Shown here: positions 41,920-55,067 of the stretch, one piece after another
Layout: each line of letters opens with the position of its first letter
Position numbering within the stretch: position 1 is the stretch's first letter
NCBI RefSeq assembly: GCF_028009165.1
Contig: NC_079246.1
Span: 1,798,001-1,862,000, forward strand
Source of the DNA: Akanthomyces muscarius
Taxonomy: Eukaryota; Ascomycota; Sordariomycetes; Hypocreales; Cordycipitaceae
Length of the DNA: 64,000 nucleotides
Reading direction: 5' to 3'
Translations under genes and position numbers: made by a program
Notes under the pieces: generated by a model
Seen by the model: only the letters and a program-made list of their open reading frames with translations
The model's database searches: none
Told to the model about the DNA's origin: nothing

Positions 41920-44900
41920 CTATTTATTGGAGGCCTTGACAAGGTCACCGAAGCGAGATTGTTCTTCCTGCGCAAGCGCCACAGGGTTTCCAACCTCAAC
42001 AATCTCACCCTTGTCCATGACGACGACCTTGTCAAAGTCCATAATCATGTCGAGGCGATGGCTGACTGCGATAATCGTATACTTGGCAAACTCGCGCTTC
42101 ATCACGTCTTGCATGATGCGCTCCGTCTCGATATCAACACTCGAGCTCACCTCATCCATGAGCAAAACACCACCCTCGGGCTCAAGAGAGCCCTTGTCGA
42201 TACCCTGATCTCTCGCTCGCATGCGCCGCCTGAGCACCGTACGACCAAGCGACATGAGTTGTCGCTGGCCGGCACTGAGGGTGCCGCTGCTCATGCCGGA
42301 CTCCAGACCACCTCGCTCTGTGACGAAGTCCCACAGGTCAACCACTTTCAACACCGCTTCACAGTCGTCGGCTGTGGCACGCTCAAATGGGTCCAGGTTG
42401 GCCTGGAAGGTGGATCCATTGGGCAAGAAGACTGCTTCCTGGGGGACGGCTAGAATGCGCTGCCGCAGAGCAGAACGCTGAATGTGGCTCAGAGCGATAC
42501 CGTCGATCACTATGCTGCCCTTTGAAACCGCGGTAGGGTCAAGGAGTTTCAGCAGTAGGGCGACGAAGCTGGACTTTCCACTGCCAGTACGGCCACAAAC
42601 GGCAATCTTCTCTCCAGCAAGGATCGTTAGATCAATATTCTTCAAGGCTAGGTGAAGCGCATCGTCCGTCTTTGACTCGGTTGATCTATTATCAAGAGAT
42701 TAGCACTACTCGAAAGCTGCAGCACGAGAAATACTGACTCATAGCTCGCCGACACATTCTCAATCTTGATTTCACCCTTCTGCGGCCATTCTTCAGCAGG
42801 AATCACATCCTCATGATCTTGGTTTTCAGGCTTGACGGTGGCGCTAAAAGTCTTGAGTCGCGCGATGGCACCAATCGACGTTTCGAGTCGAGTGTAAAAT
42901 TGAACAATCATCGAAAGGTTCTCGCCAAAGCTCATTAGAGTCACCATGGACGCGCCGGTGAACCCAGAGCTAGAGTGCATACGCGTAGCGAGTGCTGTCA
43001 ATCCAGTAGCCAAGACTGCAACAACGATGCCGAGAACCAGCGTCAACCATTGCTGAATCATGACGAGCAGATACGCGGGACGCTGGCTAGTGTTCAGCAG
43101 GTTATTATTTTTGCTGATATCTTCGGCAATAAAGCCAAAGGCTCGCATGGTGACGACGCCCTTGATGGTGTCGAGAAAGTGTGCGTACAGCGGACTCTTG
43201 GCCTCGAGATCAAGCAGTCGCATCTGCCTGGACGTACGCAGATAAAATTTTGCCAGGAGAAACAAAAGTGCAATCAGAAATGGGTACGTGATGGCGATGT
43301 ATGGTGATGCGGTAATCATAACGCATGCCTGACCGAGTGCTTGGAAGAACTAAATCCGCCACAGTTAGAGATGGAGCGCTAGATGGTAGTTGTACTTGAT
43401 CAGAACCTACTGCAAAGAAACAATTGATCAGAGCCATGGGCAGCTCTGTATCTACGAGATTCAAATCTTGAGAGAACAGGTTGGTGACGACGCCCGTGTC
43501 TGTGGTTGTAAAGAAAGATAGCGGTGCGCTAATCATGGTGGTGAGGGCGTTTTGATGAAGGTTTGCGCCTGCGCGCTTCACGCCAATGACGAAGAACAAG
43601 ATGATGGAAATCATGAGGCATATCATAGCAGACGCCATGAGTGCACCGTAGACCCCAGCGTAGTAGCCGAAAGAGTGGTGTATGAAGCCCTTGCCGACGT
43701 CGTCGGACCAATACTTGAGCCAAATGGTGGGATAGTTTTCAAAGAAGCCATACGCAGCAGTAAAAGCAAGACCGGTCGTCGAAGTAAAGATGCCCATGCT
43801 CACAGCGTAGTGCTTGTATACTGTAGCGTCACCCTGCTGGCGCGCTAGATCCGCACCCACAGCAGCTTCGGACTGTTTGGTAGCGATGGCCTCAAGCTGT
43901 GGCAGCGTGGCATCTTCTTCGGCCTTGTCGGGCGTGGCTGTCTCCTCAGACCCAGCCTCGCTGCCAGATGCCGACTTGACGCCGAGGCGGTGTACGTAGC
44001 CGTCGGGGTTGGCCATGAGTTCTGTGAAAGTGCCTTGCTCTGAGATGTTACCAGCACCCAGTGCAATGATGTGGTCGGCAGCAGGAAGATGTCTGACGCT
44101 ATGCGTGCAAAGAAGAACAGTAGATCGTCGCTTGCGAAGCAGGCCGCCAGAACCAAAAACCTGACGGAATACAATCTCCTCGGTATCGGCATCCAGACCA
44201 CTGAAGACGTCATCAAAAATCAGAAGCGTCGTGTCCAGGTATAACGCGCGGGCGAGGGCAACGCGCTGCTTTTGGCCGCCGGAAAGCGTGATGCCATCGG
44301 AGCCGACATTGGTCTTGTCGCCTTGCGGAAGGTTGTTGAGATCGAAACGGAGGGCAGTTGCATCGATGACCTCGTTGTAGCGTTCTGTGTTGAACTCCGA
44401 CTGTCCAACGATGTTGTCTCGGATTGATCCGTTGAACAGAAATGGAGTCTGGTCGCAGTAGCCGACGTGAGGATTACGAGTGCCGAGGGTCACTGTGCCT
44501 TCATTATGGGCGGTTTCGCCAAGCACGGCTTTGCAGAATGTCGACTTGCCTGACCCGACAGGTCCCACCACCATATTGAGAGAAGATGAAGAGATCGCGA
44601 CGTTGACGCCTTGTAACACAGGCTTATCTGCCTCCCACCCAAATTTGCCGTCCAAAACCTCAATTGCGTGACGACTAGACACAGCTACCTCCTTCTCGGA
44701 CACAGACTCCTCGTTGTCGAAAATCTGACGAAAGTCTTCATGCGTCTCGCATTCGAAAAACTCTTGGATACGACTTACACAAGCATTGGCTCCGATGAGC
44801 AGTGGAATCTGCTGAAAGACAATACCCAGTGGCAGAGTCAAGAGGACGAGGTACGACAGACTGGTAAAGGCCCGCGTGGCATCCAGAGTCCCCTGCGAAA

Positions 44901-46538
44901 AGGCGAGGGTGAGGGGCGGCGAGAGAAGCATCGGCGCGAAGCCAAAGGCAGCCGCCACGACGGCAAGCTGACGGAAGAGCGATCCCGCCGCCAGCTCGTC
45001 CACCCGGAGCTTCTGCACAAGTGCTTCAATTGCTGACGAGAGGCCCGACATTTTCAGGTTCTTCATGTGGCCGACGGTCGTCGCCGTCAGACCCACGCGC
45101 TTCTCCACGCCCTCCATCCACGCCTTTTGTGAGCCGCCCATGAAGCGCGAGACGAAGCTGACGCCCGCGAAGCTGACGAGAACGATGCCGAGCGGCACGA
45201 AGAAGATGAAGCCCAGCTGGCGGTACAGCATCCACGACGCGAGGCCGACTTGCACCATGCTCACCCAGATGTCGTGCATCGCCTGGAAGCCCTCGTTGAT
45301 GCGCTCCCAGTCGGTGCTCATCAGCGTCAGCGCGGCATTGTCGCTGGCCTTGCCGATGGAGAGCCGGGTCGACTGGGCGTAGATCTCTGTGACGAGCATG
45401 GCGCGTGCCATGGCCAGCATGCGGAACTGGTAGTACCAGTAAAACGAGGTCGAGATGGCGATGCCCAGGTAGATGAGGAACGCGGCGCCGATGAGGCCGT
45501 AGCTGGTGTTGGCGGGCACGACGGGCCGCGACAGCGTGTCCAGCAGCCGCTCGATGAAGAAGGGCTGGCTGAAGGTGAAGCCGAGGAGGCAGAGCCGCGG
45601 CACGACGGCGAGGAGGATGGTGCCCTTCATCGTCCACGCCAGGACCTTGAGGAGCGCGAGCTTGTCGCCCTTGAGCGTGGCGGCGCGCAGGTTCTTGGCA
45701 AACGCGGCGTGCAGGCGCTTGCCGTCGAGCGTGCTGTCGAGCGGAAAGAGGTCCGCAATGGCCATGACCTTTTTGTAGCCCACAAGGAAGAGGCCGTTCA
45801 GCCAGAAGAAGACGCCGAGCGAGAAGACGCCGCTCGTCTCCTCGGGGCTGTGCTCCTTTTCGTCAGCCCACCGCACCCATCTCGCCTTGCGCTGCGACTC
45901 GAGCAGCAGGATGACGAGCTTGACCGCGACGGTCGTGACAAAGAGCGCGCTGTAAGTGAATTCATGATGATTGCCTGCGGAGGAGGGAGAAGAGAGCAGG
46001 AAGAGCGTCCTGGCCTGCGCGGCGTCGAGGATGAGCGTGAAGAAGACGTAAATGTTGAGAACGATGGACGGGCGCGCGCTCTTGCTGTGGTCCGTGAAGC
46101 TCAGCACAACCATCAACAGCGCGGCGAGGAGCTTCAGCGCCGAGGACGCGAGCAGCGTCGGCGTCGTGCGGAAGCCACCGGCGGCAGCGACCACGAGCAG
46201 TGCCAATTCGAGGATGGCATACACTGCGGTAACGGCCTGCAAGACATTGTCAGTCGAGTTTCGTTTATCGCAGTTACACACACAACGCCTCGCTTTTTTT
46301 CGTTGGCCTTGACTCATACGACTAGCACCGGTTACCGTACCACTTTAGTAGCCTGAAAGATGGGCGCGACAACGACGGCCGGCTGTCTGGCCTTGGAGAG
46401 TGCTCGCCATAGGGAAGCGACGATGAATATGGCCGAAGGAATGATGGAGAAGAAGACTTGCTCGAAGCGCAGGTTAAAGTCAAACTGCGTCTCGTTGACC
46501 TGGAACAAGCCCTGGCTTGCCGATTCGGCAAAGGACAT
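41920..46538 (-). CDS. ABCC-type (MRP-like) ABC transporter
   Basis: ABCC exporters move conjugates, drugs or bile-acid-like anions across plasma or vacuolar membranes. Exons 46538-46341, 46236-43411, 43349-42739 and 42685-41920 give 1466 residues. The N-terminal TMD0-like spans precede TMD1. NBD1 has GPVGSGKSTF (Walker A), LSGGQKQRVALARALYLD (signature) and LLIFDDVFSGLDADTE (Walker B), where Asp replaces the catalytic Glu, as is usual in ABCC NBD1. TMD2 follows a Ser/Glu-rich linker. NBD2 has GRTGSGKSSF, LSAGQRQLMSLGR and GVLLMDEVSSSVD with the Glu retained, and a His switch in IIAVSHRLD. The ATG at 46538 is preferred over upstream in-frame sequence, which reads as a pyrimidine-rich leader. 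Introns (104, 61 and 53 nt) are canonical. The substrate is unknown. Confidence 0.93.
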
Positions 46539-47321
46539 TGTGCTGTGGGTGGTTGAGAGCTTACGTCTCGTTGGCCTTGAACCGGCTCCTTCAAGGACTG
46601 GGAAGGATATGAAGAAAGAGAAGATGAAAATAAAGAGAAAGAGAAATGAGCGACAGAAGTACACGAAAAAGCCACTGGCAAAAGATACTCAGGCTCGGTC
46701 TTTTGTCGAGCCGGACCCTTCCATATTTGAATACTCATTACATATAGAAGCCATCTTCGTTTAGTTTCAGCACTAGCCCCAACTTGGGTTGGCAGCGTCA
46801 GCCTGGCTGAAGAATTATCGCTCCTAGTTCCGGCATATGAAGTAGAGAGGGTCCGCAATAATAATAAAAAAACAGATGTCAGAATTTGCGTGGTGGACAG
46901 GGCTGCAAGGGTATCCCTCGTTGATGAGGCTGAAGGCAGTGAAGGGATCCTCCGTCGTGCATGACCGGCTCTCGACGGCAGTGTCAAGTCGTTGAAAGGG
47001 AAGCATTGGATGTGGATATAGCCCGGTTAGTCTACTCTTGGCAAGGAGATTTCATCTGGTCACCACAAAGTCTGATCATCACAAACTCTCACTTCTATTC
47101 ATCGTCTCGCAATGTTCAACACTTTCTGCTATCCCTCCTCGTGCTTTTTTCCCTAGCTTCTCAAGCTTACAAAGACGCGATTTGTATCGTCGCTCATGCA
47201 ACCAACCTAATATGTACAGAAATTCAGGGCCGCACCTAACCGCACGAAAATGACAACAAAACCGGAGCCATGCATATGCTATACATGCTTCTATAGCCCC
47301 ATCAACATTACATCACCTCAT
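46539..47321. promoter_or_regulatory. promoter region of the ABC transporter and 3' region of the ARF-GEF gene
   Basis: 783 bp between two minus-strand genes. Short unsupported frames only. An AT-rich tract lies at about 46720-46870, roughly 200-330 bp upstream of the transporter ATG. Confidence 0.45.
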
Positions 47322-50300
47322 TCAATCCACATCTTGATCTTCTTTCGCTGCCTCCTCAGTGTGCGTCTTTTCAGCAGCGTGGCCCTCTGCAGCGCCTGTC
47401 TCAGAAGCCTCTTCGCCAGCTACCCGCTCCTCTTCGGACTTCGCCTCCTGCGAAGCATCGACCACCGCGCTCTTCGCTGCATCATCTGCGTCAGCTGTCG
47501 GCTTTGGCTCCGGCTCTTCTGGCGCGGGTGCAATCTCGGCTCGTAGATCCGGCAGGAATCGGTCCACGCGCGTCCAAGTCTCTTCCCACATTTCTTTCTT
47601 CGTAGCATCTTCAGTGGGGGGGACCAAGACTCCGTTGCTCTCCATAAAGAGGAGTACGTTCTTCAGGTTCTCTCGGACCGCTTCTTCCTATAAAACTATT
47701 AGCATATTACATCGTTTTACGAGCCACAAGCCACATGAAACCTACCAGTATGTCGCCTTGGCCGCTATTCATTAGACGGTCCATGATTTCAATAATCTTG
47801 GTCCACAATGGAAGCAGCCCATCCCATTCAGCGAGCAATGTCAAATAGTGCAGATACACCTTGCACAGTAGTGACGTGGCCTGCACCCGCAGTTTGCTCA
47901 TGCCCTCGCGATCTGCCGAAAAAACCTCAGGCTTGAGCAGGCGAATGATGAGTGGGAAAAGCACCTTGGTGAAGATAGCTGTCCACTCCTGCGGGTCGTT
48001 GGTGGTAAGCTCTGCAGAGAGAAGTGAGCGGTGCAGCGACGAAAAGGCTAGCTGGCGAACTTCTCGGCACGGGTTTCCGCACTGGTGCATAAGAGACTGG
48101 AAAATGGGTAACCAATACGCAGACCAGGCTTCACCGCTCTCCAGCTGCGACTGCTGGATAAGTTGCGGCACGAGTGCGGTCATGCTGTAGAGGCTATCGA
48201 TAGCCTTGCAGCCGCGGTCAACCGCTGCACTGTCCACCTTGACTTCCCGCCGAGGTTGGTCATGTCGTCGTCTTTCTTGCTCTGCTTGTTTGTCTGACGA
48301 GGCTAGCGGGTTTGCGCTTGAGGCAAACTGGTCGAGTAGGGCAACAGCGGCCATGTAGTTGTCTGCCATGATAGCCGGGGGCGAGCCGGAAGTCCCCTTC
48401 TCGAGAATCTGGAACACCTGCGCAGCAGATTCGCGGTTTGTGGCGAGAACGCGCAGCGTTGCCCAAAAGTCAGGCGAAGTCATCATTTCGCTTCGCAGCG
48501 GGCCTGGTTCTTCGGTGCAGGCAGCCAAGCCGGTGAGAATGGTGCCCGAAGTTTTGGCCAGGACATCCTGAGGCAGACCTGAAATGGTGTGTAGGAGTCT
48601 AGGAACGTTGACAATCTCGTAGTCAAATCCATCTTTCAGTATGCGCAGAGCGTAAAAGACAGCACGGGAAACAGTAATGGCATGCCATTGAGCCGAGTGA
48701 CGCAGAATACCTTGGACTCTCTGGAACACCAGCTCCGCCATTTCGTCAATTGACTCAGTGTCTCTTGTAGCCAGCAGGGTACAGAATTCGAGAACGTAGG
48801 CGATTGAAGGATCGTACTTAAGTGGCCCCGTTGCTGTGCTGTGGTTGCTGGGGGGCGGGTTGGGTAGGTTTTCGTGCTTGACGCTCATGATATTTGTACT
48901 GTCATCTTCTGGAAGTTGATCCAGAAGACCAGATACAATCAGTTTCGTACTTGCAAGAGGTAACTTTGCGACATTTTTGAAGACATTGTCAAGCTTGCAA
49001 GAGTTGATACAGTCGACTGTGCAAAGGGTGCTCTCCAGCTCTTCGTCAGACGGCTCCGGGGGATCGTCGGCGGCGTAGCTGGAAATGTACGAGGTGAAGG
49101 CAGAGAAGAATCCTGTGTCGGATGCTCGCGCTCCGCGGTCAATAACCTGCGACGGCGATTGAAGAGGAATATCAGACAAGCCAAGAGCAGGGAGGCCAGG
49201 TGAGCCAAATTGAGATGCCAGCGAGTTTGAAAAGAGGTTGACCCAGATACGAACAACCTATAACTTGTGTTAGTCTGAGAGATGGCTCGATTCGTGCATG
49301 ATGGCTTACATGTTTCCAGCTGTTCTTGATAATGTGCTCATTGCCAGTAACGACACGAAAGAGTACGAGGGTAGCGAGCTGAGCGCGAAAGTCACGGCCA
49401 AGCTTGACTGCCAGCTCGCTGACCATGACACTAGTTTCGCCCACCTGGACCTCCGTGTTCAATGCTGTGTTAAAAGTGGCGTCTGTTGCCAGCGTCGTCA
49501 TGTAGCTGAGGCAGTAAACAATCTGATCGAGTGCCTCCACGTTATTGTACTTGGCTGCGATGCGAGCGCATTCATCAAAGCCAGTTACTATTCTAGCAAA
49601 GACGGCATCATCACTGGCGGACATGAAGACGTATGAAAGCGTAGAGACAATCGGCTTCCATGTCGCAGCAAACATGTCCGCGTCGTAAATATTCGTATCA
49701 CAGACAACGAGGTTGCCGGCCGACTCCGTCTTTAGCAGCAGCTCTCTCCAGGCGTAGTCGAATGCATGCTGATTGTCGTGCTCATCTGGCAAGATGATTT
49801 CGTTTGACTTGATTGATTCGTAAATGTCCCGGAGGTATTCAGGAGAAAAGTTCTTGCCATCGTTAACGCCACGCAAATTTCGTGAAAAGTCCTCAACAGT
49901 CATGCGCTTGTTGGCCTTGATCGTTGGGTTGTGCTGGTCAGTATTCAGCAAGATAATCGCGTAACTCAGTACGTAAGCGGCATCCTTGTTCGCAACCTGC
50001 TCAGGCGTATCGCATGTGCAGTATTTTTCGGAAAAGCTTTCGACAATGTTGGCGATCAACTGTGCTTCACCAGGAAGGCGGAAAGTCTCCAAGAGTAGCC
50101 GCAGGCCTTCGTCAAGGCGCTTTCCAGAAAAGTCAAAGAGGTCCAAGAATTCTTTGAGAAATTGTTCATTGCCGGTCTTGGAGAGATACTCACCAAGAAC
50201 CGACTTGGATACTCGCGAAGTTTCCTTCAAGAATGCGGCGACTTCTGCGGGATCCTGTGCACTCTTCAGAATGCCTTGTGCCTCCAGATATCCTAGGCCA

Positions 50301-52347
50301 TTCTTAGGTTTCTCGTTGAACATGCTCGTGCCTTTGATAATGATCTTCTTTCTCCGACGCTGCTCGCGCAGAATATCGGGATTGGTATAGCCGTCTGTCA
50401 CGGGAGCCTTGCCCAGCCTCTCAGCGACGAACTGGATATATCTCAAGAGAGCATCAAGGCAGAGAGGGGGGACACTTGTAGTACTCCAAGTGGCAGAGTC
50501 GGGTAACGCGTTGCGGGAGAGAAGACCAATCATATCCTCACACAAGTCGGCTCGGTCGACATCGCAGTCATAGTTGACAAAAAGTTCAGCCACAAAGGTC
50601 GGCATGCGCGAGAGTACGCCGATACTCTCAACCATAGCTTGTCTGGCATCTGGCTTACGCGAGCCACCCTCCATACCAAGCTTTTGTCTGTCTTTGATAG
50701 CGACAGGTGTAGCGCGACCGCTTCCAGCTTGAGAAGATGGGGGCTTGACGAGCTTTGGCGTTTCAGGAATACCTGCGAAGAGAGAAGCCTCGATACCCGT
50801 ATCACGGGGAATAGGGACGGTAGGATGCAAGCAGGCCACCAAGTAAGAAAGGAAAAGCTCTTGCTGCAGCTTTAAAACGCCGCGACATGTAGCAAGCATA
50901 GTGCCTGCGACAATGAGAGACTCTTGCAGGATGGCCATGTTGTCTGATCGAACCAGTTGGAAGAGATGGGAGCACAATTTGTCCTCTGCAATCGTTGCTA
51001 GCGCAGGGTGTCGAGCAATAAACGGCCCAGCAACTTCAAAAGCCACATGAATAATCCTGAGCGCCATGACTCTCATTGTATCGGTATGGTGTCTGTCATT
51101 CGGGTCCAGAAAGTTGACCAGAACGCGGAAGAGCTCGCGGACGGAGGGCAATGAGTAGGGTTTCAAATCTATCGACTCCGAATCGTCGCTTCGTTCACTC
51201 TCGTCGTCACTTTTTAGCTCAGCATCGGGGGTATCTTTTTTGTTTTCTTCGGGTTCGGTCGCTTCAGGCAATTTCTCGGGCTCGTCGATAGTCGGCGTTG
51301 ACGTCGAGTCGCGCTGTTCAGGAGTGGTAGCGGATGCATGTGTCTCCATATGCAAGTTGCCGTCTTTCTGTTCGAAGGCGTCGGAGTCGTCGCCGATTTC
51401 GACGTCAAGGTGCTTTACGTCCTCGAAGATGATCTGACACATTCTAACCATAGCAGCCTCGGCAGTCCTGCGCAGAACAGGAGAGAAGCGCGGCTGTGAG
51501 CAAATGGCGAGTCCACGGCCCATCATATCACAAACGCTCTCATCACTCAGGATGTCGCCACCGGGGCCTGACATCATGTCTTCCATGAGGTTCAGAATCA
51601 TGAGAAGAACAACTTCGCCTTGCGCCGAGTCGCTAACATCAAACTGGCAGTGTGTTACAGCAGAGGAGAGTGACTGCATGGCAAGCGCAAATCGCGGCGA
51701 GCTGGCGCAGACAAACCCATATGCGAGGAACTTTCGAAGCGCTCCGAGGGCGAGGATCGTGATTGGCGCGGCGGTACCCTTGGCCTGAATGACAAGCAGA
51801 AAGGGCGCGAGAAGCGTGGGCGAATCAAATGCGCGAATGTCTACACATGGACTGGTTAGTACGTTATACTTCGGGCCCCTATAGCCACGATATCTGCCCT
51901 CGTACCTTTGATGCCAGCAATGTCATGGCGCAAGGCGCCAAACCCCGAAATCATGGGATCATCCTGCATGCTCTTGCCCGTTTGCCCACGAAGGCCCCAT
52001 CGCGTGTTTATCGTGAGATCTTGAGCATCAGAGGCAGCGCCACCTACCTGGGACTTGCGCCTGGGCTTGAGGCGGGAGCTCGGCGCGCCCAGGTTGATGG
52101 GGTTGGGATTGCCTCCAAGAATGGCGGAGACGGAAGAGTGCGGCGAGCGAGCATGCTTCTGGATTGCCGAAGTGATTGATATGCATTCGGAGATGACGAG
52201 GGAAACGGGATCAACGGCAACCGAGACGGGGCGGCTGCGGTACTGCATTCGGGGAGCGTCGATTTGTAGAATCTCGGACTCTAGAGGCGGTTCGGCGGGG
52301 AGGTTGGGCTCCATGGCTGCGGAGGAGAGCCTGGCATCGCGGCTCAT
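47322..52347 (-). CDS. gea1: Golgi ARF guanine-nucleotide exchange factor (Gea/GBF1, Sec7 domain)
   Basis: Gea/GBF1 proteins load Arf1 with GTP on the early Golgi and drive COPI coat formation. Exons 52347-51906, 51840-49310, 49257-47746 and 47687-47322 give 1616 residues. The N-terminal DCB region shows SLVISECISITSAIQKHARS and SVSAILGG, which separate Gea/GBF1 from the late-Golgi Sec7/BIG group. An acidic Ser/Asp/Glu insert lies at about 295-375. The Sec7 domain spans about residues 650-845, with the catalytic glutamic finger (about Glu739) in ETFRLPGEAQLIANIVESFS, then ALILNTDQHNP-like AIILLNTDQHNPTIKANKRM and FSRNLRGVNDGKNF. C-terminal HDS helices follow, and the last exon encodes a Glu/Ala-rich disordered tail. 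Introns of 65, 52 and 58 nt are canonical. Confidence 0.94.
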
Positions 52348-53403
52348 TATCTATTCTAGTACAGCGGGAAAAGGGCGACGTCGTGTTAGCAGAACTGCGG
52401 TAGACGTTGGTGCCAAAGTTGCAAGGTGGCTTGTGGCGACAGGTAGGAGCGTTGGCGGCGAGGCAAGGCGAACGGCGCTGGCTCAGGGGCGGAGACAAGG
52501 CACGAGGGACTGACGAACCAGCTAGCGAAGTGGACAGAGATGAATCCGTCACTCTTGAAGCATGAGAGACGTGCTACAGATTGTACTTGGGCACCAATGG
52601 CGGGTTGGTGACTGGTGATGCCTCGGCGAAGCTTTCCAGGCAGATTGTATGGCGGTCGGTTACAGGCTGGCAGCAATAAGAGGTCCAGCAGTGTAAAGCC
52701 ACTGGTAGCGCTTGGCCCGCCCCGGGACTCCGCTGGATCGACAGGCCTTCATCGACAATACGTGTTAATATTTTTTTCGGCTAGGCCCAGCTTACTAACA
52801 AAGCCTGCCCACGCGACTACGGCCAGCTGTTAAGGACATATCAATCAGCGGACTGTGTAAGCAAACACAAAGGACAATGACTACGGCCGTAATACATTTA
52901 TAGTACAGCATGTCATTCTGACCATTTTTTTTATCAATAATATTCGTCGTGTCCACCGGAGCAATGTCGCTGGCAGAGCATTTACCGTCTCTAGTTAACC
53001 TGTACATCTTCGGCACAAGACCTCACACACAGTCATACACCCGTCATACACCGGTTCGTGACAACGAAGAAATTTCTATTTTTATAGCCAGCCTGGATTC
53101 TCAATCTCCAAACCTTTCTCGCCATCATCCAGTCTTTTGATCCCGAAAACGCCGGTAGAAATAGTGAGCTGTAGGCATCGCCTCCTGCCATTGGCGTTCC
53201 CTTGCCAGCCGAGGCCCGGAATGCCGCGAGCCTCGTCACTCCAATGCGAAAATAGTGTACTGTACAAAATAATAATAAAAATAGAAAAAGAAACCCGAAA
53301 CGAAAGTGTCACTGGCACGTGGCTGCGTCCTCCGAATATTCCAATACCGTCCCATCTGTCAATAATGAACCCCCTCATCGCTGCGTCAAAACAACAACAT
53401 CAC
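52348..53403. promoter_or_regulatory. promoter of the ARF-GEF gene and 3' region of anp1
   Basis: 1.06 kb with no supported gene. The part next to 52348 should be the ARF-GEF promoter and leader. AT-rich tracts at 52765-52780, 52918-52945 and 53270-53290. Confidence 0.45.
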
Positions 53404-55067
53404 TTATATGCCGCCAGCGGCGTCCGCAGCCTTGGCGGCGGCACCCTTGGGCTCTTCTACCGCCTGGCCAGCCTTGCGTTGAGTCTCGAGAGTTTGCATT
53501 TGAGCCTTGTCCTGCTCCCACTCGCCCTGGCTGTCACCAAAGGTTTCCTTGAGCTTCTGCTCTTTCAGCCTCTTCTCTTCTTCCTCTGCTTCCTTCAGTT
53601 TTCGCTCAGCCTCCATTTCCTGTCGCCATTTGTTAGCTATTCTCTCTCTCCATAATATCGTTTGTTCAAGTGTGGATCTACGTACCTCCATGTGCTTAAT
53701 ATCGTCCACACTAGGCTCGTAAAGATGCCAAATGGTGTAGTGAGGCAGTCCAACCACGGAATACTTCATCTTTCTCGCCATCTGCATGCTTGTTTAGTAT
53801 CCCAGGATGAAAACGTGATGCTGACAGTCTTACCTTGCCAAATCCCTCAGTTTCAGCGTGCTTTTCAAAGCTAAAGGCTGGGAAATGAACACCGCTACGG
53901 AATACCTTGGCCTTGGCCAAGATACTGACACCACCAACACCGTCAATTTCCATCTCCATATCGGGGTCACCGTAGGGATCACGAAGATAGGCAAGATGGG
54001 GTCTCCAGGTGGCATATTCGGCGTATCCTTCGACAATGACGGCGTCTTCGTCCAACGTATCGGCCAGGGCAAGGGCCGTCTCGGACTCCTGCCAAGAGTT
54101 CAGGTCGTACGGCTGTTCGCCGCCAAGCCAGTCGGGCAGCGGTCGCCAAACGTCTAAGTCATGGTTAGCGCTAATGCTTTAGTAGCAATTATAGTTATGA
54201 ATATACTCACTGGGCACAATAACATCCTTGTTGTGGCGCATCAGATCCTCAAGAATGGTAAAGGGAGCAGTCTCGACATCGACGTCACGCCAGTAGACCC
54301 AGGAGTGATACGGGCGCAGAGCGGCACTGAGAAGCCAGTTTCTGGCCTGGGCCATGAGCTTTCTACGGCTAGCCTGGGCGGCGAAACCGTGACGACTTTC
54401 CACATCCTGATTTACCTTTTGACCAAAGTCCTTCTCAATAATAGAAATCTCTCCATATGGCTGTCTTGGGTCTTCGTCAGCCTGGATCGCGTTCATGTTG
54501 TCGACCAGAAGCTGAAGCGTGTTGTCCTTGGAGTCGGAAACCAAGAAAGCGAGATCAATCAGGTTGTGCGGGTACGTAAAGTTGCGCAGGTGAGAGAAGA
54601 ACATGGGCAAATGCGCCGAGGCATCACGGAGCGGGACGCAGAGAAGAATGCGCTCTTCCCTCTCCCATCCTCGAGCAGTGCCGCCGACTGTGTTCAAGTC
54701 ATAGTACCGCACGGTTTCGAGGTCGAAGTCGGGGTCGCCGCCGAGGAAGCCTAGCGAAAAGACGGACGCAATCGAAATTGAGGGCCCAAAGAATAGACAT
54801 AGCGCCGTGACGAGAACAGCTGCAATAGCGATACGAACATAGAGCTTTCTACGGCGACGAGACGCGGGACCGGATGCGCGAGGCTGGAATCTGTACGATA
54901 GCAAGAAGCTGCTATTAGCATAGTGCCACGTAGACAGCGGGTACGTTCGAAGCATTCGAGCATTTCACGCAGAGCCAAGAAACTCACCTGTGCGGCGAAA
55001 TATCAAATGTATCGCCTCCTCTCGGGTAGCCATTGGCAAACCCTCCGGAGTGGTGCCTGGGCATCAT
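53404..55067 (-). CDS. anp1: mannan polymerase II subunit Anp1 (GT62, Mnn9/Van1/Anp1 family)
   Basis: Anp1 is a type II Golgi membrane alpha-1,6-mannosyltransferase subunit that extends N-glycan outer chains. Exons 55067-54988, 54890-54211, 54153-53834, 53781-53686 and 53619-53404 give 463 residues. A short cytosolic tail with RRRRK precedes the transmembrane span (about residues 40-60). The lumenal domain shows ILLCVPLRDASAHLPMFFSH, YPHNLIDLAFLVSDSKDNT and the metal-binding DVD in SWVYWRDVDVETAP. EEDAVIVEGYAEYATW-like and MEIDGVGGVSILAKAKVFRS segments follow, then VVGLPHYTIWHLYEPSVDDI. The C-terminus is a Glu/Lys coiled coil and an Ala/Gly tail. The IVEGYAEYATWRPHLAYLRD block and the tail favour Anp1 over Mnn9 or Van1. 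Two adjacent ATGs open the frame; the first is used. Confidence 0.92.

Noticed and set aside
45250..46356. Plus-strand frame of 368 codons opposite the ABC transporter
   Set aside because: Antisense shadow with Arg/Glu/Gly/Gln-rich random composition; the minus strand encodes conserved ABCC transmembrane segments.
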